Source: JAJCZB01 sp964350195 (lineage in GTDB: Bacteria > Babelota > Babeliae > Babelales > Vermiphilaceae). Taken from it: DNA of 14,031 bases. The stretch is taken from the NCBI GenBank assembly GCA_964350195.1, contig CAYGJB010000026.1, positions 1 through 14,031 of the forward strand, written 5' to 3'. This document shows positions 1 through 8,036 of the stretch, in pieces. The position numbers and the translations under genes are program-made. Numbering within the stretch: position 1 is the stretch's first letter; every line of letters starts with the position of its first letter. Under the pieces are notes generated by a model. The model ran no database searches, had not been told where the DNA came from, and was given only the letters and a program-made list of their open reading frames with translations.

Positions 1-1734
1 TGCCCATTCATCCCCGGCCTTAAAAGGCCACGGTTTTCTGGTCATATGAATAAATTAGAGATCCTACAGGGTGGTAGGCATGGTGGCGATAATCTTATCA
101 AGCAGCTTGCATCCCTCTCTACTACTGCAGGCATGAAAGCAATCTCAGAGATGATTAGTATGCCTACAATGAATATTGATACCATTCAAAAACGTCAGGC
201 AGTGATTCAAGAACTTGTTGCTGATGATTCTTTACGCACTAAAGCCCTAACGGCATTTGCTCAAATGGGAAGAGCCGAATCCTATCTTTATGATTTTTAT
301 CAAAAAAACGGGCTTACTGAAGCCGAAAAAGCTCTGTATCCGGGAGTGCTTATGAGAACTTTGCGCATGGATGAAATACCAATGCTTGTCTCTGCCACTA
401 ATCGATTATATGCAACATATCCGCTTTTTTTACAAGCATGGCAAACCTTTGCCCTTCCCTTATATCTTAAACATGGACTTCCTGCTATGTTGCGAATGGC
501 AGATACCTCAGAATCTGGAAAGAAAGAAGCAGAAAAGATGATAGAAGATACAAATAACGTAAGAAGAGGGATGGGCGACGGCCTAGGTACAATCATTGGA
601 ATTTTAAGTTTGCCACAAACCCTAGCGGCTGCAGGATCTATAAAATCTGGACTCGCAATCATTGCCGATTTTCAGCAAAAATTAATCAACGTTGCTGCAT
701 ATGTTCGCTCTGCACAAAGTAGTATCAAAATGTTTGCTGCTAATGAGCGGATACAAGCAGCGATGCCTGAACTCAACAAAGAGTTAAAAGCGTATGTGAA
801 TAATACTGCTGGCTCAAAACGGTTTCAAAAGCTTATAAAATTACTTAACTCTTCAACGTTCAATGGCCCTATTCCATCGATGACCTCATCTCCAGGTAAT
901 ATTCTAGTAGCGTATAAATTGATGAATGAAAAAGAGACGCGTACTGACTTTGCTCGATTATTTGATTTTGTGGGACAACTAGATGCATATACCGCTTTAG
1001 CTCAAAAAATCAAAGACCATGAAAGCCTTGATGCCAAATTTAGCTTTGTATCGTTTGATCAGAAAAACGATACGCCGTTTATCAAAGCTACTGATCTTTG
1101 GAATCCGTTTGTTCCCGCTGCTCAAGTAGTTACTAATAATTTTAATTTGAATACAGGCAATGAGCGAGATATCCTGCTGACAGGGCCAAACACAAGTGGT
1201 AAGTCTACTTTTATTAAAGCACTTATGATCAGTTTGATCATGGCACAAAGTTTTGGAGTCGCTCCAGCAAGCTCTATGGCAATTACACCCTTTACTAAGT
1301 TGCTTTCATATATGAGTATTACTGATGATGTAGCAAGCGGTATATCTCAGTTTAAGGCTGAAGTAATTCGTGCAAATCAGTTGAAGAACATTGTTATTTC
1401 ATTAAGACCAGATGAATTTGCCTTCTTTATTCTTGATGAAATCTTCACTGGAACAGCCCCAGAGCAAGCAGAAAAGCTTTCATATGATTTTATTAGAAAT
1501 CTAAGCAACTTTAGTAATGTACTTTTCATCAATGCAACTCACTTTAAAGGTCTCACAGAGCTTGAACAAAGCACAAATAGGGTAGTAAAAAATTATCACT
1601 TAGGTGCAGAAGTTGATGATAAAGGCCAAGTAACTAAATATACACGTAGACTCGTGCCGGGTGTTGCAAAGTATAGTAGTGCAGCCCAAGTTGCAAGAGA
1701 AGAAGGCATTTCTGATGATTGGAGTAAGCAGTAA
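1..1734 (+). CDS. MutS-family ATPase lacking the mismatch-recognition domain (5' end probably cut by window edge)
   Basis: The C-terminal part is a MutS-type ABC ATPase. Numbered from the ATG at 46, it has a Walker A motif GPNTSGKST (380-388), a Walker B with FFILDE (Asp464, Glu465) followed by the MutS-like FTGT, and an H-loop ATHF (His499). Residues of about 8-60 resemble the start of the MutS core/lever region (LSTTAGMKAISE, then QKRQAVIQEL). No N-terminal FxE mismatch-reading domain or connector is present, so this is not canonical MutS but a shorter MutS-like protein. In the family such ATPases bind DNA or branched structures as dimers; the exact role here is unknown. The frame is open back to base 1, and the ATG at 46 has no convincing ribosome binding site, so the true start is probably upstream and 46 is only a possible internal start. 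It stops 129 bases before alaS. Confidence 0.85.
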   Translation, partial: CPFIPGLKRPRFSGHMNKLEILQGGRHGGDNLIKQLASLSTTAGMKAISEMISMPTMNIDTIQKRQAVIQELVADDSLRTKALTAFAQMGRAESYLYDFYQKNGLTEAEKALYPGVLMRTLRMDEIPMLVSATNRLYATYPLFLQAWQTFALPLYLKHGLPAMLRMADTSESGKKEAEKMIEDTNNVRRGMGDGLGTIIGILSLPQTLAAAGSIKSGLAIIADFQQKLINVAAYVRSAQSSIKMFAANERIQAAMPELNKELKAYVNNTAGSKRFQKLIKLLNSSTFNGPIPSMTSSPGNILVAYKLMNEKETRTDFARLFDFVGQLDAYTALAQKIKDHESLDAKFSFVSFDQKNDTPFIKATDLWNPFVPAAQVVTNNFNLNTGNERDILLTGPNTSGKSTFIKALMISLIMAQSFGVAPASSMAITPFTKLLSYMSITDDVASGISQFKAEVIRANQLKNIVISLRPDEFAFFILDEIFTGTAPEQAEKLSYDFIRNLSNFSNVLFINATHFKGLTELEQSTNRVVKNYHLGAEVDDKGQVTKYTRRLVPGVAKYSSAAQVAREEGISDDWSKQ

Positions 1735-1791
1735 TTCATTTGAAAAGCTGGTTTGAATTATGCTTTTCAAAAAAAAAACCCTTACTACCGA

Positions 1792-1820
1792 TTGATTAAC
1801 CATTAAGAAATAAGTATCTT
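1792..1820 (+). promoter_or_regulatory. Candidate sigma70-type promoter of alaS
   Basis: TTGATT (1792-1797), a 17-base spacer, then TATCTT (1815-1820). Each box matches 4 of 6 consensus bases and the spacing is ideal. Transcription would start near 1826-1828, about 37 bases before the alaS ATG. The -10 box overlaps the left arm of the inverted repeat at 1818-1856. This is read by eye only. Confidence 0.4.
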
Positions 1821-1856
1821 GGGCATTATTTGTCTTAGCTCAAATTAATGCCCAAG
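1818..1856. promoter_or_regulatory. Perfect 11-bp inverted repeat over the alaS promoter and leader
   Basis: CTTGGGCATTA (1818-1828) and TAATGCCCAAG (1846-1856) are exact reverse complements separated by 17 bases. The left arm overlaps the predicted -10 box. The right arm ends inside the Shine-Dalgarno AAGGA (1854-1858), which sits five bases before the ATG. It could be a DNA operator. It could also be an RNA hairpin hiding the ribosome binding site, if transcription starts further upstream. E. coli AlaRS is known to repress its own gene through a palindrome flanking the transcription start; applying that here is inference. Confidence 0.5.
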
Positions 1857-1863
1857 GAACCTC

Positions 1864-4455
1864 ATGAAACCGCTAGAAATTCGTAAAAAATTTTTTAATT
1901 TTTTTACTGAGCATAAGCATACCGCTGCGCCCAGTTCATCTCTCATTCCTGCTCTTGATCCAACGCTCCTTTTCACTAATGCCGGCATGAATCAATTTAA
2001 AGATGTGTTTTTAGGCAAAGAAAAGCGCAGCTATAAACGGGCTGTAACTATTCAAAAATGCGTACGAGCCGGCGGCAAGCACAACGATCTTGATAACGTT
2101 GGATTCACCAAACGACATCTTACTTTTTTTGAGATGATGGGAAACTTTTCATTTGGTGATTATTTCAAAAAAGATGCGATTGCATGGGCATGGGAATTCA
2201 TCACCAAACAGATGAAGCTTCCTGAAGCCGAGCTACATGCATCTGTGTATGAAACCGATGATGAGTCGTTTGATATTTGGCATAAAGAGATTGGCCTTCC
2301 AAAAGAAAAAGTTCATCGCCTAGGAAAAGAAGAAAATTTTTGGCAAATGGGGGATATTGGTCCCTGCGGCCCCTGCTCTGAAATTTTTATTGATCGCGGT
2401 CCAGCATTTGGTTGTAAGCATCCATGCGGACCTGCTTGCGAATGCGACCGATTTCTAGAAATATGGAACTTGGTTTTTATGCAGTTTGATCAACAAGCCA
2501 ATGGGGAATTAAAGCCATTAAAACAAACCGGTGTTGATACTGGTATGGGGCTCGAACGCCTTTGCACCGTGATGCAACAGGTGGACTCTGTATATGAGAC
2601 AGATCTTTTTTTACCGATTATTAATAAAACATCCGAGCTCACTGGTATTAAGTATGAAGAGCAAAATGATGAACTTAAAGCAGCATTTCGCGTGCTAGCT
2701 GATCATATCAGATCATCTACGATGATTATTTCTGATGGAGGCGCTCCCTCGAATGAGGGCCGAGGCTATGTACTTCGTAAGATTATTCGTCGCGGCGCGC
2801 TCTTTGCACGCAAACTCACCAAAGAAAATATTTTTCCCCAGCTCGCAGAGGTAGTAATCAAAGAGTTTGAGGATATGTATCCTGAGCTTCGTGAGAATAA
2901 AAAATTAATAGTCCAAACGCTCACAAGCGAAATCGAAAAGTTTTCAGTAAACCTTGATCGCGGGCAGCATATTCTTGCTGATTATTTTGAAGAAAGTGAA
3001 AAAACGAAAACAATCACTGGACAGCAAGCGTTCAAGCTGTATGACACGTTTGGTTTTCCCATTGAGTTGGTGCATGCACGATCTCGTGAAAAAGGCTATA
3101 AAGTTGATACAAAAGGGTTTGAAGCGGAAATGGAAAAGCAACAAGCACAATCTGGCAAGAAAAAAGCCGATATGCTTGATCATATTGAGTTACCCGAAAA
3201 AGTAACAACAAAATTTACAGGCTATGATGAGCTTAATACTGATTCGAAAATAAATGCACTTATTGTTGATGGCAAACTAGTGGATTACGTAAAAGCAGGA
3301 ACTATCTGCTTTGTGATGAGCGAAGAGGCTCCTTTCTTTATCGTGGGGGGTGGCCAAGTACCTGATCAAGGCTGGTTGCAATTTGGCGACAAAAAATTAC
3401 CAATCAAGATGGTTCGCTATATTAATGGGCGCATTGCAGCACAAATTAAAACAACAACTGATATTAAGGTAGAAGATAAAATTACCTGTATCGTAGATGA
3501 AACATGGCGTACTAATGCGATGAAAAATCACACAGCCACACATATGCTTCAAGCGGCTTTAATCGAGCTTTTTGGTAAACAAATAAAGCAATCTGGGTCT
3601 TTGGTGCACCCTGACTACTTACGCTTTGACTTCTCTTACCATCAAAATCTTACCCCCGAAGAAATTCAAAAGATTGAAGATATAGTGAACACAAAAATTC
3701 GTGAAAATATTCCCGTTTCAATTGAGTACACCAGCTTCAAAAAAGCAATTGATAAAGGGGTACTCGCATTTTTTGGAGAAAAATATAATCCGGAAGACGT
3801 GCGCGTGGTAAACATCCCAAAGTTTTCTATGGAACTTTGTGGCGGAACGCACGTGAATCGCACCGGCGATATCGGTACATTCAAAATCACAGAGGTATCA
3901 TCAATCTCTGCAGGCCATCGCCGAATTGTAGCGCTTACCGGCCCAAAAGCGATTGAACTATTTCAAGAGACCTATAATCTTGCAAAAAACTTAAGCTTAG
4001 AATTTAACGTTAAACGTGACGCCGTTTTAGAACAGGTAAAAAGACAGTCTATCGAGCTCAAAGAAGTACAAAAGCAGATCAAGCAATTAAAGCAGCAAGC
4101 ACTGCAAGCCAATCTGCCGCTCTGGGAAAAAGATATTGAACAGATAAAGAGCGTGCCTTTTCTTTTTAAAAATGTAGTAGGCGCTGAACAAGATGAGCTT
4201 CGAGCTATTGCGCACATGCTGCAAACAAGAAAACCTGGATTTTATTTCCTAACAAGCAATCATGAAAATCGCTCATCTTTCTTAGTGAGCCTTCATGATG
4301 ATTATGCAAAGGCGATCGATTTGAAAAAACTTGGGGCATGGCTCAAAGATTCGCTCGGCCTTCGTGGCGGAGGTTCGCGCGGAACCCTTCAAGGCGCAGG
4401 GGCCAAATTTGATCCAAAATGGAAAGACCAGATTATCGATTGGCTAAAGAAATAA
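1864..4455 (+). CDS. alaS: Alanyl-tRNA synthetase
   Basis: Cytoplasmic class II synthetase that charges tRNA-Ala with alanine and hydrolyses mischarged Ser/Gly-tRNA-Ala. At 863 aa it has the full family length (E. coli about 876). Class II motif 1 lies around FTNAGMNQFKDVF, motif 2 around HLTFFEMMGNFSFGDYF, and motif 3 is GVDTGMGLERL (from residue 223). A cysteine-rich insert with CKHPCGPACECDRF lies before the conserved IWNLVFMQF, as in many bacterial AlaRS. The editing-domain zinc site is intact: HTATH (His556, His560) and CGGTH (Cys659, His663). A short coiled coil rich in K and Q follows, then the C-Ala domain with glycine-rich LGLRGGGSRG near the end. The start is fixed by AAGGA at 1854-1858, five bases upstream. 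It appears monocistronic, with its own candidate promoter and operator and a terminator just after the stop. Confidence 0.98.
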   Translation: MKPLEIRKKFFNFFTEHKHTAAPSSSLIPALDPTLLFTNAGMNQFKDVFLGKEKRSYKRAVTIQKCVRAGGKHNDLDNVGFTKRHLTFFEMMGNFSFGDYFKKDAIAWAWEFITKQMKLPEAELHASVYETDDESFDIWHKEIGLPKEKVHRLGKEENFWQMGDIGPCGPCSEIFIDRGPAFGCKHPCGPACECDRFLEIWNLVFMQFDQQANGELKPLKQTGVDTGMGLERLCTVMQQVDSVYETDLFLPIINKTSELTGIKYEEQNDELKAAFRVLADHIRSSTMIISDGGAPSNEGRGYVLRKIIRRGALFARKLTKENIFPQLAEVVIKEFEDMYPELRENKKLIVQTLTSEIEKFSVNLDRGQHILADYFEESEKTKTITGQQAFKLYDTFGFPIELVHARSREKGYKVDTKGFEAEMEKQQAQSGKKKADMLDHIELPEKVTTKFTGYDELNTDSKINALIVDGKLVDYVKAGTICFVMSEEAPFFIVGGGQVPDQGWLQFGDKKLPIKMVRYINGRIAAQIKTTTDIKVEDKITCIVDETWRTNAMKNHTATHMLQAALIELFGKQIKQSGSLVHPDYLRFDFSYHQNLTPEEIQKIEDIVNTKIRENIPVSIEYTSFKKAIDKGVLAFFGEKYNPEDVRVVNIPKFSMELCGGTHVNRTGDIGTFKITEVSSISAGHRRIVALTGPKAIELFQETYNLAKNLSLEFNVKRDAVLEQVKRQSIELKEVQKQIKQLKQQALQANLPLWEKDIEQIKSVPFLFKNVVGAEQDELRAIAHMLQTRKPGFYFLTSNHENRSSFLVSLHDDYAKAIDLKKLGAWLKDSLGLRGGGSRGTLQGAGAKFDPKWKDQIIDWLKK

Positions 4456-4459
4456 AAGA

Positions 4460-4491
4460 AGGCCCGGCATGCTACCGGGCCTCTTTTTTTT
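4460..4491. terminator. Intrinsic terminator between convergent alaS and the FKBP gene
   Basis: AGGCCCGG (4460-4467) pairs perfectly with CCGGGCCT (4475-4482) around a 7-base loop and is followed by an eight-T run on the + strand. On the other strand the same hairpin is followed by CTTCTTTTATTTC, so it can plausibly stop the - strand unit that ends at 4513 as well. Confidence 0.9.
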
Positions 4492-4512
4492 AATCACAGA
4501 GTATTTTTTGTC

Positions 4513-4989
4513 TTAATCCAGCTTTAAAAGCTCAACGTCAAAAACTAACGTAGCATTTGCAGGAATGATTGCTCCCACGCCACGATTGCCATAGGCCAAT
4601 TGTGGAGGCAATACAAAGCGGCGCTTTTCGCCCACTTTCATTTGAGCCACACCTTCATCCCAGCCACGGATCACCATCCCAGCACCAAGATTGAACTTAA
4701 ATGGCTCACCACGATCAACGCTACTATCAAATTTCTTGCCTTTCATCTCAGGTGCATCTGCATCATAAAGCCAACCGGAATAGTGCACCGTCGCACGGTT
4801 ACCGCTCTTTGCTTGTTGTGCACCTTCTTTTGGCTCAGTAATCACAAGATATTGTAAACCATTATCCATTGTTATTAATGCACTCTTTTTTTCTTTCATG
4901 GATTTGCCCTCCTGAAAACTGTTCATCATAAAATAGCCCCCAACTAATAGCGCACATACTAACGCGCCTGAAATAATCTGTTTTTGCAT
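4513..4989 (-). CDS. Membrane-anchored FKBP-type peptidyl-prolyl cis-trans isomerase
   Basis: A 158-aa protein that catalyses prolyl cis-trans isomerisation during folding, probably outside the cytoplasmic membrane. Residues of about 5-23 (IISGALVCALLVGGYFMMN) form an uncleaved signal anchor or signal peptide; there is no lipobox cysteine. The FKBP fold spans about 47-158 with the usual landmarks: VHYSGWLYD, KFDSS, FNLGAGMVIRGWDEG, MKVGEKR, AYGNRGVGAIIPANA and the terminal FDVELLKLD. The aromatic and aspartate residues of the active pocket (Tyr in VHYSG, Asp in FDSS, the Trp of GWDEG) are present. An AAGG motif lies about 10 bases upstream. It is the last gene of the prs-pth unit, 74 bases after the membrane protein gene, so it may also have its own promoter. 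Close to the FkpA/FklB-like group, but I do not assign a symbol. Confidence 0.93.
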   Translation of the reverse strand: MQKQIISGALVCALLVGGYFMMNSFQEGKSMKEKKSALITMDNGLQYLVITEPKEGAQQAKSGNRATVHYSGWLYDADAPEMKGKKFDSSVDRGEPFKFNLGAGMVIRGWDEGVAQMKVGEKRRFVLPPQLAYGNRGVGAIIPANATLVFDVELLKLD

Positions 4990-5063
4990 TTCATAGCCTT
5001 ACGTTTTGTGATAATGTAATGCGATTTTGCTAAGTGTACCACATTGAAAAAAATAGTTCATGA

Positions 5064-5645
5064 TTATGAGACATGCTTTTCAAGCTGATCTCTGCACAAT
5101 AACAAAGCAAAATAGGGAGCGAAAACTGCATATAAAATACCATGTATATCTGTTTGAATAGACCATATAAGCGCCACAAACGATACCGCTAAAAGCAAAA
5201 ATGAGGAATAGCGAATCGCATCTTTGCTCATTCCATGCTTACCAATAAATCCTGTCTTGGTGAAAAGCGTTGTAAGAAAACCGGTGATTAAAATACAAGT
5301 GAAAAATGGGCCACCCTTAGTATTGCTATACCATTCAATAATAGGTTCAATATTAAACAGAAAACCAAAAGCACCCGCCATGAGAAAAAGATTTACACCA
5401 AGAAAAAGTCGATCCATCAAGACTCTGTGATGAACAAGAATAAGAATCACAAGAAGCCCAAGTAATCCACCAAAACTAAAAGCATTCTCCCATGCATCAG
5501 CAGATATTCCTGCCACTCGCGCATAGAGCATACATCCAACAATTGGCAGGTACTGAATAGTTTCAAGCCACCTTTTTGGGTTTTTGTGAATTTCGTATGC
5601 GCAATAGGCGAGAGAAGCTATTGCAATTAAAAGAAAAATATCCAT
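5064..5645 (-). CDS. Multi-pass membrane protein of unknown function
   Basis: A 193-aa very hydrophobic protein with about six or seven transmembrane helices: around residues 2-17, 32-46, 55-70, 78-96, 112-130, 141-160 and 165-183. Short charged loops contain HKNPKRW and TKTGFIGKHGMSK. I do not recognise the family. The start at 5645 is chosen because AAAGGAG lies five bases upstream. A longer reading from 5684 would overlap the end of pth and adds a charged, unlikely N-terminus. The gene follows pth by 19 bases, so it is almost certainly co-transcribed with prs and pth. Its position between pth and an exported prolyl isomerase says little about its job; a transporter or an envelope scaffold are only guesses. 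Confidence 0.75.
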   Translation of the reverse strand: MDIFLLIAIASLAYCAYEIHKNPKRWLETIQYLPIVGCMLYARVAGISADAWENAFSFGGLLGLLVILILVHHRVLMDRLFLGVNLFLMAGAFGFLFNIEPIIEWYSNTKGGPFFTCILITGFLTTLFTKTGFIGKHGMSKDAIRYSSFLLLAVSFVALIWSIQTDIHGILYAVFAPYFALLLCRDQLEKHVS

Positions 5646-5664
5646 TACATCTCCTTTGAAGGTT

Positions 5665-6201
5665 TTATTCGAAAAGATTCTCAATCATAGCAACGGCTTC
5701 ATTCACTTTTTCAAGAACTTCGTTCCTCGGCACATCAAAAGGGGCTAAAACATAATCTGGAACATCCTCTTTTCTCTCAGGACGCCCAATACCAAAACGC
5801 AATCTAAGGAATTCAAGGCCATATGCAGTAATAATCGATCGAAGGCCATTATGCCCACGATGGCTTCCCCCTCGCTTAATCGCAAGTTTGCCCAAAGGCT
5901 TTTCTAACTCATCATGTATTACTAAAGTCTCTTCTGGCTTTATCCCTTTTTTTTGTAAAAATGGAATAACTCTGCCTGATTCATTCATGAATGTAAGCGG
6001 CTTTACCAATATGATTTTTTTATCCCCCATTACGATCTCTGCACATGTAAAGTTATCTTTTTCTTGCCATGATCCATGATATCGGTCGGCAAGCTCATCA
6101 ATCACCAGAAAACCTGCATTATGCCGGGTAAAAGCAAAACGTGGCCCCGGATTTCCCAGCCCAATTATTGCACGAATACTATTTTCAATTTTTTCTGACA
6201 T
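5665..6201 (-). CDS. pth: Peptidyl-tRNA hydrolase
   Basis: Cleaves peptidyl-tRNA that drops off ribosomes, recycling tRNA; an essential cytoplasmic enzyme. At 178 aa it is slightly shorter than E. coli Pth (194). All catalytic and binding residues are visible: Asn17 in GLGNPG, catalytic His27 in TRHNAG, Asn73 in LTFMNESG, Asp97 in IHDELE and Asn118 in HRGHNGLRS. The typical RFGIGRP and PDYVLAPF motifs close the domain. The start lies two bases after the prs stop, with CAGGT about eight bases upstream inside the prs end, so translation is probably coupled to prs. A prs-(rplY/ctc)-pth order is common in bacteria; here the ribosomal protein gene between them is absent. Confidence 0.97.
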   Translation of the reverse strand: MSEKIENSIRAIIGLGNPGPRFAFTRHNAGFLVIDELADRYHGSWQEKDNFTCAEIVMGDKKIILVKPLTFMNESGRVIPFLQKKGIKPEETLVIHDELEKPLGKLAIKRGGSHRGHNGLRSIITAYGLEFLRLRFGIGRPERKEDVPDYVLAPFDVPRNEVLEKVNEAVAMIENLFE

Positions 6202-6203
6202 GT

Positions 6204-7178
6204 TTATACCTGCTTTTTAAGCGCTTCAACAATTATTGGGCTTACATCAAACTGCTTGATCTTATAAAAATTTTGCGCTTCTTTTGAAAGTGGCAGCGTA
6301 TTGCTCACAAACAATTGAGAAATACAGCTGGTAGCAATCCGCTCAAGAGCTGGCCCAGCAAATACTGGATGTACAAAATAGCCCATCACTTCTTCATATC
6401 CCCGAGAAGGCAATGTATTGCATACATTCATCACGGTACCGCCCGTGGCAATAATATCATCAATTACAATACCTATCACCTCTTTGCAGCTTCCTTGCAT
6501 ACCCACAATTCTGGTTTGATCTGCAGCAAGCCTTTCCTTTGCAAAAATAATCGAATCAAAACCAATACGTGCGCCAATACCATTCACATACTCCGCCGCC
6601 CCTTTATCAGGAGCCACCAAACATGCTCGCGTATGAGACAAACCCCTTTTCTCAATCTCCTGCGAAATAATTCCCTGAGCGGATAGGTTGAATACTGGAA
6701 TGGAAAAAAAATCCATAAGTTTTTTATTATGAAGCTCCACCGTAATCAGTTCATCCGCCCCTGCTCCCTCAAGAAGCTTGGCTGCTACCGCTGCATGGCC
6801 TGGCTTTCCTTCAATATTACTGCGCTCTTGCCGTGAATAGCCAAAGTAGGGAATAACAGCGATAACTTTTTGAGTACCCGCATTTTTAAGTTCTTGAGCA
6901 AGAAATGATACGCCCAAGAGATGAGCATTCACTGGCTGACCAGTAGATTGTATAATAACAGCTGTTTTTCCCGTAAACTGTTCTGGATTAGAAAGCTCCA
7001 CATTAATCTCCCCATCGGCAAATGTCCTGAATCGGGCTAGATGAAGCTCTTTTTCAAGCTTTAAGGCAACTTTATCTGCAAGATCTGTTTTTTCTAGAGC
7101 AATCAATTCATAGCTCATAGTTCCACTCACTCCGCTACACAAAAAAAGAAATAACCCTGATAGAAATACTAACTTCAT
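6204..7178 (-). CDS. prs: Ribose-phosphate pyrophosphokinase (PRPP synthase) with an N-terminal signal-peptide-like extension
   Basis: Makes PRPP from ribose 5-phosphate and ATP for nucleotide, histidine and tryptophan synthesis. Family landmarks include FADGEINVEL, the catalytic-loop region PYFGYSRQER, then VELHN, VAPDKGA and the PRPP-binding loop IDDIIATGGT (Asp240, Asp241). The loop reads DDIIATGGT rather than the bacterial class I DDxxDTGGT, closer to shorter class III-like enzymes. The homologous region begins at Met21 (SYELIALEKT). Residues 1-20 look like a Sec signal peptide: Lys2, a hydrophobic LVFLSGLFLFLC core, then a small-residue SGVSG site. The start at 7178 is backed by TAAGGGGGT, almost the full anti-Shine-Dalgarno complement; Met21 (7118) has only a distant GGAG. 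There is no lipobox. First gene of the prs-pth unit. A cytoplasmic role from Met21 remains possible. Confidence 0.95.
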   Translation of the reverse strand: MKLVFLSGLFLFLCSGVSGTMSYELIALEKTDLADKVALKLEKELHLARFRTFADGEINVELSNPEQFTGKTAVIIQSTGQPVNAHLLGVSFLAQELKNAGTQKVIAVIPYFGYSRQERSNIEGKPGHAAVAAKLLEGAGADELITVELHNKKLMDFFSIPVFNLSAQGIISQEIEKRGLSHTRACLVAPDKGAAEYVNGIGARIGFDSIIFAKERLAADQTRIVGMQGSCKEVIGIVIDDIIATGGTVMNVCNTLPSRGYEEVMGYFVHPVFAGPALERIATSCISQLFVSNTLPLSKEAQNFYKIKQFDVSPIIVEALKKQV

Positions 7179-7183
7179 AGAAG

Positions 7184-7192
7184 ACCCCCTTA
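7184..7192 (-). promoter_or_regulatory. Strong ribosome binding site that fixes the long prs start
   Basis: On the - strand this reads TAAGGGGGT, matching the consensus TAAGGAGGT in 8 of 9 bases; the one change still allows a G-U wobble. It lies five bases before the ATG at 7178. It argues that translation includes the hydrophobic N-terminal 20 residues of Prs. Confidence 0.7.
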
Positions 7193-7208
7193 AAAATTAT
7201 TTTGGCAA

Positions 7209-7237
7209 AAGGTAATGATTTCAAAGCTGAAAGTCAA
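7209..7237 (-). promoter_or_regulatory. Candidate promoter of the prs-pth unit
   Basis: On the - strand TTGACT (7237-7232), a 17-base spacer, then TACCTT (7214-7209). The -35 box is good and the -10 box is poor. The predicted start near 7202 gives a leader of about 24 bases that contains the strong ribosome binding site. Confidence 0.3.
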
Positions 7238-7298
7238 TGAAAGGCTACAATTTTAAAATGCTCAGCTGAAGGTTTAACTTTAGAAATGAAAATAGCGT

Positions 7299-7337
7299 AA
7301 AAAATTAGGGCCAATCAACAGATCGGCCCTAATTTTT
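7299..7337 (-). terminator. Intrinsic terminator after ompH
   Basis: AAAAATTAGGGCC (7300-7312) and GGCCCTAATTTTT (7325-7337) form a perfect 13-bp stem with a 12-base loop. Read on the - strand the stem ends in a T-run, 17 bases after the ompH stop. It separates the ATPase-ompH unit from the prs unit that follows on the same strand. Confidence 0.88.
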
Positions 7338-7354
7338 AAAATCTCTAAAACTAA

Positions 7355-7972
7355 TTAAGCTGCGTCAGCTTTCCCCTTATCTTCACCCTTGGCTACGATA
7401 GTTTTTTCTTGTTTTTTTGCTTGCGCTACAAGATCAGATTTTTTATCTACAAACTTAATCGCATCTGCCGTAATATCACCTTTATTGTTATCTTTGGTGT
7501 ACATCACTCGTCCAGTCATTTTATCAATTACTGCATCAACATTTTTTTCTTTAGCTACAGCCACGATGCCTTCTTCGATTTTCATGGCAAGCTCTTCAGT
7601 CTTTTGCTGCATAGTGATTTTGATTTCGTCTTCTTTTTCGCGAAGAAGCTCTTCTAAAGCACGTTTACTTTTAGCGAGTTCTCGCTCTTGCTTTGCAAGC
7701 TCTTGAGGCTTAAGCATAGTAGCCTTATTCTTTAAATCCATTTCAGCTTTAGCCAACTTCTCTGCATCAGATCGAATCTCTTTTGAAGCTTTTTCTCGAA
7801 GTGTATCGATCTCTTTGCTTACTTTTTCTCCATCACTACATTTTCTCATAGCTTCAAAAGAATCAACAAATGCGATGTACATTTGTGCATTTTCAGCTTT
7901 CGCATCTTTTGCAAACAACCCTGTAGTGGAAAGTGAAATGATTACTGCAGAGAGAACCAACTTTTTTTGCAT
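7355..7972 (-). CDS. ompH: OmpH/Skp-family periplasmic chaperone
   Basis: A Skp-like protein expected to hold unfolded outer-membrane proteins in the periplasm between the Sec machinery and the Bam complex. Residues 1-21 form a signal peptide (KK, then LVLSAVIISLS, with a likely cut after LFA). The mature N-terminus has the family strand YIAFVDSFEAM. Residues of about 45-135 are a long K/E/L-rich coiled coil, the tentacle region. The C-terminal strand region follows with VDAVIDKMTGRVMYT and DITADAIKFVDKK. It ends in a lysine-rich low-complexity tail (KGEDKGKADAA) that is longer than usual; total length is 205 aa against about 160 for Skp. AAGGA upstream supports the start. It lies 64 bases after the Ca2+-ATPase gene with no terminator between, and has its own terminator. 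Its presence implies an outer membrane. Confidence 0.88.
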   Translation of the reverse strand: MQKKLVLSAVIISLSTTGLFAKDAKAENAQMYIAFVDSFEAMRKCSDGEKVSKEIDTLREKASKEIRSDAEKLAKAEMDLKNKATMLKPQELAKQERELAKSKRALEELLREKEDEIKITMQQKTEELAMKIEEGIVAVAKEKNVDAVIDKMTGRVMYTKDNNKGDITADAIKFVDKKSDLVAQAKKQEKTIVAKGEDKGKADAA

Positions 7973-8036
7973 ATTTTTTCCTTCTATACGTTAAACATTA
8001 GGAACATATAGAATCTACTTTGCAGCGCTATTTTAG

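Noticed and set aside
1739..1771. Perfect 10-bp hairpin after the MutS-like gene, considered as a terminator
   Set aside because: On the + strand it is followed by a run of A, not T, and on the - strand by mixed sequence, so it does not fit an intrinsic terminator in either direction.
5646..5684. Longer start of the membrane protein, overlapping pth
   Set aside because: The ATG at 5645 has AAAGGAG at ideal spacing and begins directly with a hydrophobic helix; the extension overlaps the end of pth.
7119..7178. Prs N-terminus as a lipoprotein signal
   Set aside because: The only cysteine (residue 14) follows LFL, which does not fit a lipobox.
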